Assembly (NCBI GenBank): GCA_964457945.1
Contig: CAYWFX010000065.1
Span: forward strand, 1 to 14,516
DNA length: 14,516 bases
Direction: 5' to 3'
From: PHAA01 sp964457945
Lineage (GTDB): Bacteria; Bacillota; Syntrophomonadia; Syntrophomonadales; Syntrophomonadaceae
Part shown: positions 7,292 to 13,408 of the stretch, piece after piece
Layout: each line of letters opens with the position of its first letter
Position numbering within the stretch: the stretch's first letter is position 1
Translations under genes and position numbers: made by a program
The notes under the pieces: model-generated
Seen by the model: the letters and a program-made list of their open reading frames with translations, nothing else
Told to the model about the DNA's origin: nothing
The model's database searches: none

Positions 7292-8083
7292 ATGCCCAAG
7301 TTCATGAGTTTCGAGGATGTTATATATACCTCCAGCAGCCGAGAAATGCCCTGGAACCCTCCATTTAGGATGAATGTTTACTATTATTTGGTTGATGGTC
7401 TTCTAATTGACACTGGACCAGCTTCTTTGGCTGAGGAAGCGATAGCCTTTTTTAATGCGCATACCATAAAGCAGGTATTTTTAACTCATATTCACGAAGA
7501 TCATAGCGGAATGGCCTACTGGCTGCAGGCAAACAAACAAGTGCCGATTTATATGCACCCGGATTCTGTAGATGAAGCTTTACAAGAGCCAGACCTGCTG
7601 CAGTACCGGCTGGATATATGGGGAAGACGTCAGGCATTCCAAGCTGAGCCGGTAAAGAATACCATTAGGACTGACAGCTACGTTTTCAGGGTAATTGATT
7701 CACCCGGCCACTGCCGTCATCATAATTCACTATATGAAGAAAATAAAGGATGGTTATTCTTGGGTGACCTCTTGAACAATCTTAGACCCAAAAGTATTTT
7801 CTTCGAGGAAAATTTAAGTGAGAGTATTTTATCAATCAGGAAAATATTAACCCTCAATTTCAATACCGTATTATGTCCCCATTCAGGTATTCTTCCAAAT
7901 GGCAAGGAATTATTGACCCGGAAACTAAACTATCTGTTGCAGTTACAACAGGAGATAAAGGCCTTAAGAATAAAAGGATTTACTGATAAAGAAATTGAAG
8001 GTCAGCTTTTTCCCGGGCCTGATAGTATTTCTCGAATGACAGAAGGAGATTTCTCTCCTTATTATATTGTGAGTACCCTATAG
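7292..8083 (+). CDS. Metallo-beta-lactamase-fold hydrolase (glyoxalase II-like)
   Basis: The 263-residue soluble protein carries the full metal-binding set of the fold: His66, His68, Asp70 and His71 in THIHEDHSG, His140 in DSPGHCRHH, Asp159 in LFLGDLL and His197 in VLCPHSG. This predicts a two-metal (Zn or Fe) hydrolase or a related redox enzyme. The C-terminal 60 residues (helix LTRKLNYLLQLQQEIKALRIKG, then TDKEIEGQLFPG) resemble the helical tail of MBL-fold proteins related to glyoxalase II. There is no signal peptide. The ATG is preceded by AAAGGAAGTGAG. A second ATG at 7288 is in another frame. The gene has its own promoter and its stop lies 14 bases from the stop of the convergent iron-sulfur gene. 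The substrate is unknown. Confidence 0.93.
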   Translation: MPKFMSFEDVIYTSSSREMPWNPPFRMNVYYYLVDGLLIDTGPASLAEEAIAFFNAHTIKQVFLTHIHEDHSGMAYWLQANKQVPIYMHPDSVDEALQEPDLLQYRLDIWGRRQAFQAEPVKNTIRTDSYVFRVIDSPGHCRHHNSLYEENKGWLFLGDLLNNLRPKSIFFEENLSESILSIRKILTLNFNTVLCPHSGILPNGKELLTRKLNYLLQLQQEIKALRIKGFTDKEIEGQLFPGPDSISRMTEGDFSPYYIVSTL

Positions 8084-8097
8084 GTCTCATCCTTGCC

Positions 8098-8820
8098 TTA
8101 ATCCTCGTCTGAAAACCCTACTAAAACGTGAGTAGAGTCACAGAATGGTTTGTTTTCCGATCTGCCACAACGGCAAAGCGTTACTCTATTACGAACCTCG
8201 TACTGAGTTCCGTTACAGGCTTCAACGGTAATACCGCCTCTTACCCAAATTGGGCCGCTATAGCCTTTTTTAGGTCCTTGGATTAATCCAATTGATGGTG
8301 CAAACTCCGGTTCTATCTCTTGGCCCGTCTTTTTGTCCCAAGCTACAAGTCTTCCCGAAGGACAGTCACAAGCCTCTTGGATGGCTATCTCGCGTGAGTT
8401 CGGATTATTAGAATCTTTCGTAAGTTTCCAAGCTCCGCTTGCCCGATCACAAAACTGGCCGGAAGCACACAGCCTTTGGGCATCAGTCAACACCAAATCA
8501 GGTCCCTGAAGCCTTTTGGCCTGATCGAGATATTTTTCCGTGCTGGCTGTTTCAGTACCATCAAATTCAATCTCTATATGAGTCTCATCGCAGTAAGGCT
8601 TCTTTCTAGATTGACCACAGCGGCAAAGCGCATATTTCTCTGCATCAGGGTAACCAGCGCCCTCCTCCCAACTAAGTGAAAACCCTTTATTATCAGTAAT
8701 TATTTTCTGCTTGGCCATAGGAATGCTGCCCGTAACCATATATGGTCCATCTTTCGTTACTTTAATGTTAGCAATTTTATGGCTTGCATCATTCCTGGAT
8801 TCTTCATTGTTGTCAGACAT
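8098..8820 (-). CDS. CDGSH iron-sulfur protein with two CDGSH motifs flanking a ferredoxin-like domain
   Basis: The 240-residue protein has two cluster motifs of the form C-x-C-x2-S-x3-P-x-C-D-x2-H: Cys66, Cys68, Cys77 and His81, then Cys216, Cys218, Cys227 and His231. Each should bind a 2Fe-2S cluster through three Cys and one His. The first motif has Glu in place of the usual Gly (YCDETH). Between them, Cys118, Cys124, Cys151 and Cys153 in LCASGQFC and CDCPSGRL resemble the divergent single-cluster ferredoxin domain (Fer4_19/DUF1271). Three clusters in one chain suggest cytoplasmic electron transfer or iron-sulfur storage; the partner is unknown. AGGAGGG lies 6 bases before the ATG. An 8-base inverted repeat with 18-base spacing lies 39 bases upstream. 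Confidence 0.93.
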   Translation of the reverse strand: MSDNNEESRNDASHKIANIKVTKDGPYMVTGSIPMAKQKIITDNKGFSLSWEEGAGYPDAEKYALCRCGQSRKKPYCDETHIEIEFDGTETASTEKYLDQAKRLQGPDLVLTDAQRLCASGQFCDRASGAWKLTKDSNNPNSREIAIQEACDCPSGRLVAWDKKTGQEIEPEFAPSIGLIQGPKKGYSGPIWVRGGITVEACNGTQYEVRNRVTLCRCGRSENKPFCDSTHVLVGFSDED

Positions 8821-8858
8821 GAATTACCCTCCTATTCACTCTCAACGCTTTCAAAATT

Positions 8859-8892
8859 ACAAGTTTCAAGAACCATACGTACTCAAACTTGT
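8859..8892 (-). promoter_or_regulatory. Inverted repeat upstream of the CDGSH gene, possible operator
   Basis: ACAAGTTT at 8859-8866 and AAACTTGT at 8885-8892 are exact reverse complements with 18 bases between them. They lie 39-72 bases upstream of the CDGSH start codon, in the probable promoter zone. No confident -35/-10 pair was identified here. Confidence 0.4.
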
Positions 8893-9039
8893 CCCTTGTA
8901 TTAGTATTCCATATGTTAACACTTCATACAACGCATATTATCTATGTGCTTAATGATACTAAAAGCAATAAGCTCTTTCATCTTCAAAACTGCTGAATAT
9001 TTTATTAATTTAAAAAAGCATAAAGAAAGAGGGATACTA

Positions 9040-9264
9040 TTGCTTAGCAGAGATGGCGTTATTGCCCGTTATATTTTTGCTTTTTGTTTTTTCTTCCTTT
9101 CGGGCAGTGAATTAATTACTGGATGGCTGGCTACTGTAAGTGGGGTTCTGGGAACCATCGAATTTACTACTGCCGTTCTTTGGTATTCGCCGCTGTATGA
9201 TTGGGCAGAGTATTTAAAATTAAAAGCAGATCCACACACAATTCCCAAAGAGGATAAATTATAA
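9040..9264 (+). CDS. Small two-helix membrane protein, DUF2892 (YgaP-like) type
   Basis: The 74-residue product has two hydrophobic segments (about residues 8-25 and 27-48) and then YSPLYDWAEYLKLK. DUF2892/YgaP-like membrane proteins have this plan: two helices ending near a CPLY-type motif, here YSPLY without the cysteine. The TTG at 9040 was chosen because AAGAGGG lies 6 bases upstream. An in-frame ATG at 8944 would add 32 residues (FIFKTAEYFINLKKHKERG and similar) but has no ribosome binding site. It lies upstream of two further small membrane-protein genes on the same strand, separated by 174 bases. The role is unknown. Confidence 0.6.
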   Translation: MLSRDGVIARYIFAFCFFFLSGSELITGWLATVSGVLGTIEFTTAVLWYSPLYDWAEYLKLKADPHTIPKEDKL

Positions 9265-9438
9265 TAGGAATACTTCGTTATTTTAATCCCTTATGCCACC
9301 TATCTGAAAGAAGCTTTCTCAATCTAATCTCTAGGCTAGCTTAACTAACCTGTACTCTTTTTTCCTTTTCCACCATCTTTTTCAGCTATAATAGTATGGT
9401 AATGTTTACTAATATGTGGTATGCAAAGGAGAGAGAAT

Positions 9439-9966
9439 ATGAAGAAGAAACTGCTTTCATGGCATATTGCAGGAATCATTTTTGTTATCTTGTTCGGCTC
9501 TGTTTGGCATTTTGTTTACTCGCTATCGGGAAATAACTGGCTTATAGCTTTGATAGCTCCCGTAAACGAGAGCGTCTGGGAACATTTAAAATTGGCACCA
9601 ATACCTCTATTATTATTTTCGCTATTACAATATTTTTATATAGGTAAAGTGAACAAGAATTTTCTCACTGCCCGGGCTGCGGCTTTATACCTTATACCTT
9701 TTTTAATTGTAGTATTACATTATTCCTATCGTACCCTTTTGGGGCATCCTGTTCTTGGGTTAGATATTTTAATTTTTGGCATTTCAGTTACCATTGCTGA
9801 ACTAACAAGCTATAGCATCATGGTCAAAGACTCTCTTCCCAATAGATGGCGATACTTTTCTTTGATGGCAGTGTTATTTTTGTTTATTGTTTTTGCATTT
9901 TTCACCTATAATCCACTGCAATGGCCTGTTTTTCTTGATAGTAAAACAAATAAATATGGTATTTAA
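9439..9966 (+). CDS. DUF6512-family integral membrane protein
   Basis: The 175-residue product has about five hydrophobic segments (roughly residues 8-28, 52-68, 78-96, 106-126 and 139-157). Recognisable family features are PVNESVWEHLKL after the first helix, an LHYSYRTLLGHPVLGLDI loop, and the C-terminal pattern WPVFLDSKTNKYGI. ATG at 9439 follows AAAGGAGAGAG at the right distance; the ATG at 9421 is upstream of that site and is not used. A TATAAT at 9387-9392 lies about 45 bases upstream and may be the -10 box, though no -35 matches. The HsmA-family gene follows after 73 bases and is probably in the same transcript. The function of DUF6512 is not known to me. Confidence 0.85.
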   Translation: MKKKLLSWHIAGIIFVILFGSVWHFVYSLSGNNWLIALIAPVNESVWEHLKLAPIPLLLFSLLQYFYIGKVNKNFLTARAAALYLIPFLIVVLHYSYRTLLGHPVLGLDILIFGISVTIAELTSYSIMVKDSLPNRWRYFSLMAVLFLFIVFAFFTYNPLQWPVFLDSKTNKYGI

Positions 9967-10039
9967 TATGACTCTTGCTTGGTTCAATGATACAAGCAGC
10001 ACCTCTTAAGAATATTAAATAAATTAGGAGAAATTGCTT

Positions 10040-10408
10040 TTGCTAATAATTGCTATAGTCTTCATCAACTTTGCCGCAGTGTTTTATTCAATAGGAGTTT
10101 GGGCAGAAAAATTTCAAGGCAAACTTAAATGGTGGCATGCGTCAGTATTTTGGTTAGGACTGATCTGCGACACCATAGGAACCACCGCAATGAGCTTGTT
10201 GGTTGGCAGTTTGTTTCAATTTAACTTCCATGGAATAACTGGCTTGTCCGCAGTATTATTGATGCTTTTTCATGCAAGTTGGGCGACTCTCGTATTAGTT
10301 CAGAAAAATGAAAATATGATAAATAGGTTTCATAAATTCAGTTTTATTGTATGGATTATTTGGTTAATTCCTATGATTACAGGTGCTATTTTTGGAACTA
10401 CTAGATAG
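10040..10408 (+). CDS. HsmA-family (TIGR03987) membrane protein
   Basis: The 122-residue product has four predicted membrane helices. It shows the family's conserved run: FYSIGVWAEKFQGKLKWWHA, then FWLGLICDTIGTTAMSLL, HGITGLSAVLLMLFHASWA, and HKFSFIVWIIWLIPMITGA. Conserved His, Trp and Asp inside or beside the helices hint at metal or haem binding or at a transport role, but this is inference. TTG at 10040 is 9 bases after TTAGGAG and gives the typical start MLIIAIVFI; TTG at 10034 is only 3 bases from that site and is less likely. The DUF6512 gene precedes it by 73 bases. A hairpin follows between this gene and the convergent 474-residue gene. Confidence 0.85.
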   Translation: MLIIAIVFINFAAVFYSIGVWAEKFQGKLKWWHASVFWLGLICDTIGTTAMSLLVGSLFQFNFHGITGLSAVLLMLFHASWATLVLVQKNENMINRFHKFSFIVWIIWLIPMITGAIFGTTR

Positions 10409-10419
10409 ACTTAACAACA

Positions 10420-10456
10420 AATGCGACCTGAGAAGTCAGTCCCCCCTAGTCGCATT
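10420..10456. terminator. Hairpin between convergent genes, weak terminator candidate
   Basis: AATGCGAC at 10420-10427 pairs exactly with GTCGCATT at 10449-10456. The 21-base loop contains a nested CTGA-GAAG-TCAG stem and a run of six C. There is no strong T-run on either strand (TTTGTTGTT on the minus strand), so it may stop transcription weakly or protect mRNA ends. Confidence 0.45.
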
Positions 10457-10495
10457 ATCGCTGCTTTAAACTTGTTAACAAATACTCGCCTAAAT

Positions 10496-11920
10496 TTACA
10501 TATTATAAAATGCAAGATTACCTTCTAATTCGGCATCGAGAGGAACATTAGGCCTGACCAGTTTAGAATAATGAGCTTGAATTACTTTATTGTGTTTAAT
10601 TCTCCATCCCTCATATTTAGTAATGTATGGATTATATAGAGGATGTTTTTCCAAGTTGGCCCTTATTGTTTTTGAAAAAGGACAATATTTTAAAAATATC
10701 TCTCTAACTACTTTATTCAGGCGAACTATGCCTTTGGATTCATAATTAATCCAGGTATGGTAGTCCGATGCAAATATCTCTCTAACATTATTCCGGTATT
10801 TTGCAATCTGTGTCTTTATTTTCTCTTTGGCATCGTTGGATAAGTCTCCATTTTTCCTATAAAACTGCAAATAATTAGAATAATCAGCTGTTAAGGAGCT
10901 TTGGTTCCCGTCATTCCGAACATAACTGAACATGTTTTTTGATAAATCCCATCTAAATCTTGCTATTACCTCTATCATCAAATTATCTAAATCCTCATCA
11001 GTAAAAATTGGAAAGATGAAGCGACCTGGGGAGCTTTTTACTCTACCCGTTAGTTCCTGCCACATTACTGCCCGCGAACCAAATATCGGCATTAAAATCA
11101 AATCAGGCAGAATAGATTTCATTATCAGCTCTTTTTTTATCCCTTTTTCCGGCATGTTGCAAACAATTTCCCGGTGAAAAGCAGAGAAATCTACTTGTAA
11201 AATCCTATTTAAGCTTTCTTCAATTATTTCAGGTGTAAGCAATGCTTTCGTTAAATCACTGCTTATCATTCCACTATGAAGTATCGGAAAATATCGACTC
11301 ATTTGACCACAACAAAGTTTCTGTCCGATGTTGAAAAGATTGTTTATCTCGTGGCTAAGCCTGGCATCTGCGTTATTATCATATCCAGGTTTATCCTTAT
11401 CGTGAAGTTCTCCTCGCTTCTTTTTTTCCCTGAATACTTCATAATAATCCAAACCAAATTCATTAACTGAAGGTTCTTCTTCCATATTAAAAACTTTTTC
11501 GAGCCAGTCTTTAAGATTATAAAACGAACATTGTCCCTGGTTAACTGGTTTATCAACCAGTTCATAAAGCAACCTGGTTTGTTTAGGTTCTAATAGCTTT
11601 TCGTCTATATATGCATATTTAAGAAACATCTGATATAGTCGACTAGGGTTATTTTCAAGCGATACTTTTTTTAATACCGAACTATAAATTTCAAAAAAAG
11701 TCGAACTGATTGCATCTCTGATTTTCAAAGCCTCTGGGTCAAGCAAAGACTTATCTGCCAACCTTCTAAACTTTTCGAGATTTATCTTGAACATAAAAGC
11801 ATGTTCTTTAGATATATCAGCATACACTAGAATTTTTGAGGTACTATTTATTAGTTCCTCAGGAATATTATCAATTCCCTCATACGTTTCGCTTGTGAAC
11901 TGATTAATTATTTCGTTCAT
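10496..11920 (-). CDS. Uncharacterised 474-residue soluble protein
   Basis: I do not recognise this family by name. The product has no signal peptide and no membrane helix. The N-terminal 150 residues look helical and moderately acidic. A charged linker (REKKKRGELHDKDKPGYDNNADAR, about 170-193) leads to a Cys-Cys pair in IGQKLCCGQMSRYFP. The C-terminal half is the most structured-looking part. It contains FGSRAVMWQELTGR, SPGRFIFPIFTDEDLDNLM, RFRWDLSK, LTADYSNYLQFYRKN, DYHTWINYESKGIVRLNKVVREIFLKYCPFSK and NPYITKYEGWRIKHNKVIQ. Its density of Trp, Arg and Tyr is what one expects of a conserved domain. GGGGTGA precedes the ATG at 11918-11920. It appears to be a single-gene unit, with a hairpin at 10420-10456 after its stop. 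Confidence 0.9.
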   Translation of the reverse strand: MNEIINQFTSETYEGIDNIPEELINSTSKILVYADISKEHAFMFKINLEKFRRLADKSLLDPEALKIRDAISSTFFEIYSSVLKKVSLENNPSRLYQMFLKYAYIDEKLLEPKQTRLLYELVDKPVNQGQCSFYNLKDWLEKVFNMEEEPSVNEFGLDYYEVFREKKKRGELHDKDKPGYDNNADARLSHEINNLFNIGQKLCCGQMSRYFPILHSGMISSDLTKALLTPEIIEESLNRILQVDFSAFHREIVCNMPEKGIKKELIMKSILPDLILMPIFGSRAVMWQELTGRVKSSPGRFIFPIFTDEDLDNLMIEVIARFRWDLSKNMFSYVRNDGNQSSLTADYSNYLQFYRKNGDLSNDAKEKIKTQIAKYRNNVREIFASDYHTWINYESKGIVRLNKVVREIFLKYCPFSKTIRANLEKHPLYNPYITKYEGWRIKHNKVIQAHYSKLVRPNVPLDAELEGNLAFYNM

Positions 11921-12086
11921 TCAATACTTCACCCCAATTCAATCTTAAGCCGTTGTTATTAATCATTAAAAAGTATCAAAATGGACTTTTCATACCAAGC
12001 CTTTAATCGTCACCTTCTCCCAACAATTCTAATATAATTGCATATTGTTAACACTTTAAGATAAACAGACATACTATTCATATTTT

Positions 12087-12108
12087 CACAAAATTATCCT
12101 GTTTTGTG
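12087..12108 (-). promoter_or_regulatory. Dyad upstream of the 474-residue gene
   Basis: CACAAAA (12087-12093) and TTTTGTG (12102-12108) are exact reverse complements separated by 8 bases. The element is 167 bases upstream of the start of the 474-residue gene and just past the LUD terminator. It may be an operator; it does not match the CRP consensus order. Confidence 0.3.
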
Positions 12109-12131
12109 CAATTATACACCCACCCACCCGC

Positions 12132-12160
12132 CAAAAAAAGAGACCCTTTCGGGTCTAAAT
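12132..12160 (-). terminator. Intrinsic terminator of the LUD gene
   Basis: On the minus strand AGACCC-GAAA-GGGTCT forms a six-pair stem with a GAAA tetraloop, followed by CTTTTTTT. It lies about 120 bases beyond the LUD stop codon and before the 474-residue gene, so the two genes are separately transcribed. Confidence 0.88.
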
Positions 12161-12277
12161 AAACGGGACATTGGCCCTATATATATTTTTTAAATAGGTC
12201 CTTTTTCATATAAACAAAACTATCGAAACCCAATAAGGTTTTTCTATATATCCGCCATACGATGTGGAAGGCCTAGT

Positions 12278-12922
12278 TTAATATCCTAAGTCATCATTTA
12301 CCACCAGCACTCTAATATCACTGGCTGACGGCATACGATCGAGTATAACCGTAATCCGACAAATCCGATCAGGCGAATTACAATCGCTGCAGAAACCGGT
12401 GACAGCACAGGGTGTTTCCCTATTTAGACGTCTCGCATTGGAAGGAGCGGCAAATTCTTTTATTCTCTTGATTGCTGCCTCGGTATCCTCAACAATCTTG
12501 TTGCGACCAACGACAACAATTACTTTTCTGGGACCAAATGACATTGCCCCCACTCGATTACCATTTCCATCAATATTAACTAGTTGTCCAGAGAGGGTAA
12601 TGGCATTGCTGCTGGTCAGAAACAAATCACACGTTAACTGGCGGCGCCTAATCACCATTTTTTCATCGGGTGATAATTCAGGAAGACCATGCTGTAGTAA
12701 TTCCTTGCCCATTTTCCTCAGCTCTGGTTCTAGCTGCAATTCTTCCACAGTCCTTGAACCACCGAATCCTACGGAACTCGCATTTTGAGCAGCACAAATA
12801 ATATTTTCATATGCCTCTTGCTTATTTTCGCAATATACTGCCTCAAAACCATTTTTATGCAGGGCTTCCACTGTCTTTTGGCATTTTTGCTCATAGACCC
12901 ATCTGAGAGGATTCTTGCTCAT
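12278..12922 (-). CDS. LUD-domain protein (lactate utilization protein, LutC/YkgG-like)
   Basis: The 214-residue cytoplasmic protein is a single LUD domain (DUF162). Family features seen are SSVGFGGSRTVEEL (residues 49-62), FLTSSNAIT..GQLVNIDGNGNRVGAMSFGPRKVIVVVGRNKI (about 101-143) and the C-terminal Cys cluster TPCAVTGFCSDCNSPDRICR (Cys172, Cys178, Cys181, Cys188). That cluster occurs in stand-alone LUD proteins and may bind metal or an iron-sulfur cluster; this is inference. LutC in Bacillus acts with LutA and LutB in lactate oxidation, but neither partner is present here, so the lactate role is unproven. GGAGG lies 8 bases before the ATG. A clear intrinsic terminator follows. Confidence 0.93.
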   Translation of the reverse strand: MSKNPLRWVYEQKCQKTVEALHKNGFEAVYCENKQEAYENIICAAQNASSVGFGGSRTVEELQLEPELRKMGKELLQHGLPELSPDEKMVIRRRQLTCDLFLTSSNAITLSGQLVNIDGNGNRVGAMSFGPRKVIVVVGRNKIVEDTEAAIKRIKEFAAPSNARRLNRETPCAVTGFCSDCNSPDRICRITVILDRMPSASDIRVLVVNDDLGY

Positions 12923-13311
12923 TTATCCAACCTCCAATATAATGATTTCGACCTTCTTATAGCCAATTTTTTTGTCTCTGGAATTTCATTATTTCCTGCT
13001 GCTTATCACCTTTAAAATTTCATGTTTTTCATTGTTTCCTCATCGAGGATATTATATCTCATTTAAATACCTTCGTTATTATTATCACTTTCACCTGCCC
13101 ATGCTTTTTCCTGTCTGAGAGCTGATGAGTTGCGTCTGCTTAAATATCATATGGACAAGCATCTAAAAACGAAAAAACTATAGAGAACGACACCCATGGT
13201 AAAATATAGATATTATAATGAATAATGCGCTATGGGATGAAATCTTGTGAAATTATAACAAAATATAATAAATAAGCGGGCTATCCCAAATCAAAAAGGA
13301 CTTCCATCCTA

Positions 13312-13340
13312 TTGTCATAATTATCATTTTCCATTAGATT
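13312..13340 (+). promoter_or_regulatory. Candidate promoter of the SLH-protein gene
   Basis: TTGTCA (13312-13317, 5 of 6) and TAGATT (13335-13340, 4 of 6) are spaced by 17 bases. Transcription would begin near 13347, giving a leader of about 62 bases. Confidence 0.4.
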
Positions 13341-13351
13341 TTACATAATAA

Positions 13352-13388
13352 GGTTACTTATAAACATATTGTTGTCTATTTAGTAACC
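13352..13388 (+). other. Inverted repeat in the SLH-gene leader
   Basis: GGTTACT (13352-13358) and AGTAACC (13382-13388) are exact reverse complements around a 23-base AT-rich loop. The right arm ends just before the ribosome binding site AAAAGGAGGGA. It could be a stabilising 5' hairpin or a protein-binding dyad. Confidence 0.45.
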
Positions 13389-13408
13389 AGAGAAAAGGAG
13401 GGACCAGC

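Larger units (their letters stand above)
11921..12277. other. Intergenic region between two co-oriented minus-strand genes
   Basis: No gene is seen. From the right, the region holds a hairpin GGCCCTAT/ATAGGTCC with one mismatch (12173-12201), followed by TTTTT on the plus strand. Next is the clear minus-strand terminator of the LUD gene (12132-12160). A dyad CACAAAA-N8-TTTTGTG (12087-12108) lies upstream of the 474-residue gene. On the minus strand TTAAAG and TATATT with 17-base spacing (near 12028-12056) are a weak promoter candidate for that gene. Confidence 0.5.
12923..13408. other. Divergent intergenic region between the LUD and SLH genes
   Basis: No convincing gene is present. Isolated -10-like TATAAT hexamers occur at 13214-13219 and 13264-13269 without good -35 partners. 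A better-scoring promoter for the SLH gene is at 13312-13340, followed by an inverted repeat in the leader. On the minus strand 13059-13139 reads open for about 27 codons but has no start or ribosome binding site. Confidence 0.5.

Noticed and set aside
8944..9039. Longer start (ATG 8944) for the small DUF2892-like membrane protein
   Set aside because: No ribosome binding site precedes it, whereas TTG 9040 has AAGAGGG at 6 bases. It remains possible but is less likely.
12173..12206. GGCCCTAT/ATAGGTCC hairpin followed by TTTTT on the plus strand, considered as a plus-strand terminator
   Set aside because: There is no plus-strand gene upstream for it to serve. It lies in the 3' region of the minus-strand LUD transcript, so its direction makes no sense as a terminator.
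12399..12788. 129-codon plus-strand frame
   Set aside because: It is antisense to the well-supported LUD gene and has no supporting signals.
13059..13139. Minus-strand open stretch reading THQLSDRKKHGQVKVIII, considered as the tail of a broken oxidoreductase gene
   Set aside because: Only about 27 codons, no recognisable motif, and similarity is by impression alone. Too short to call a pseudogene.
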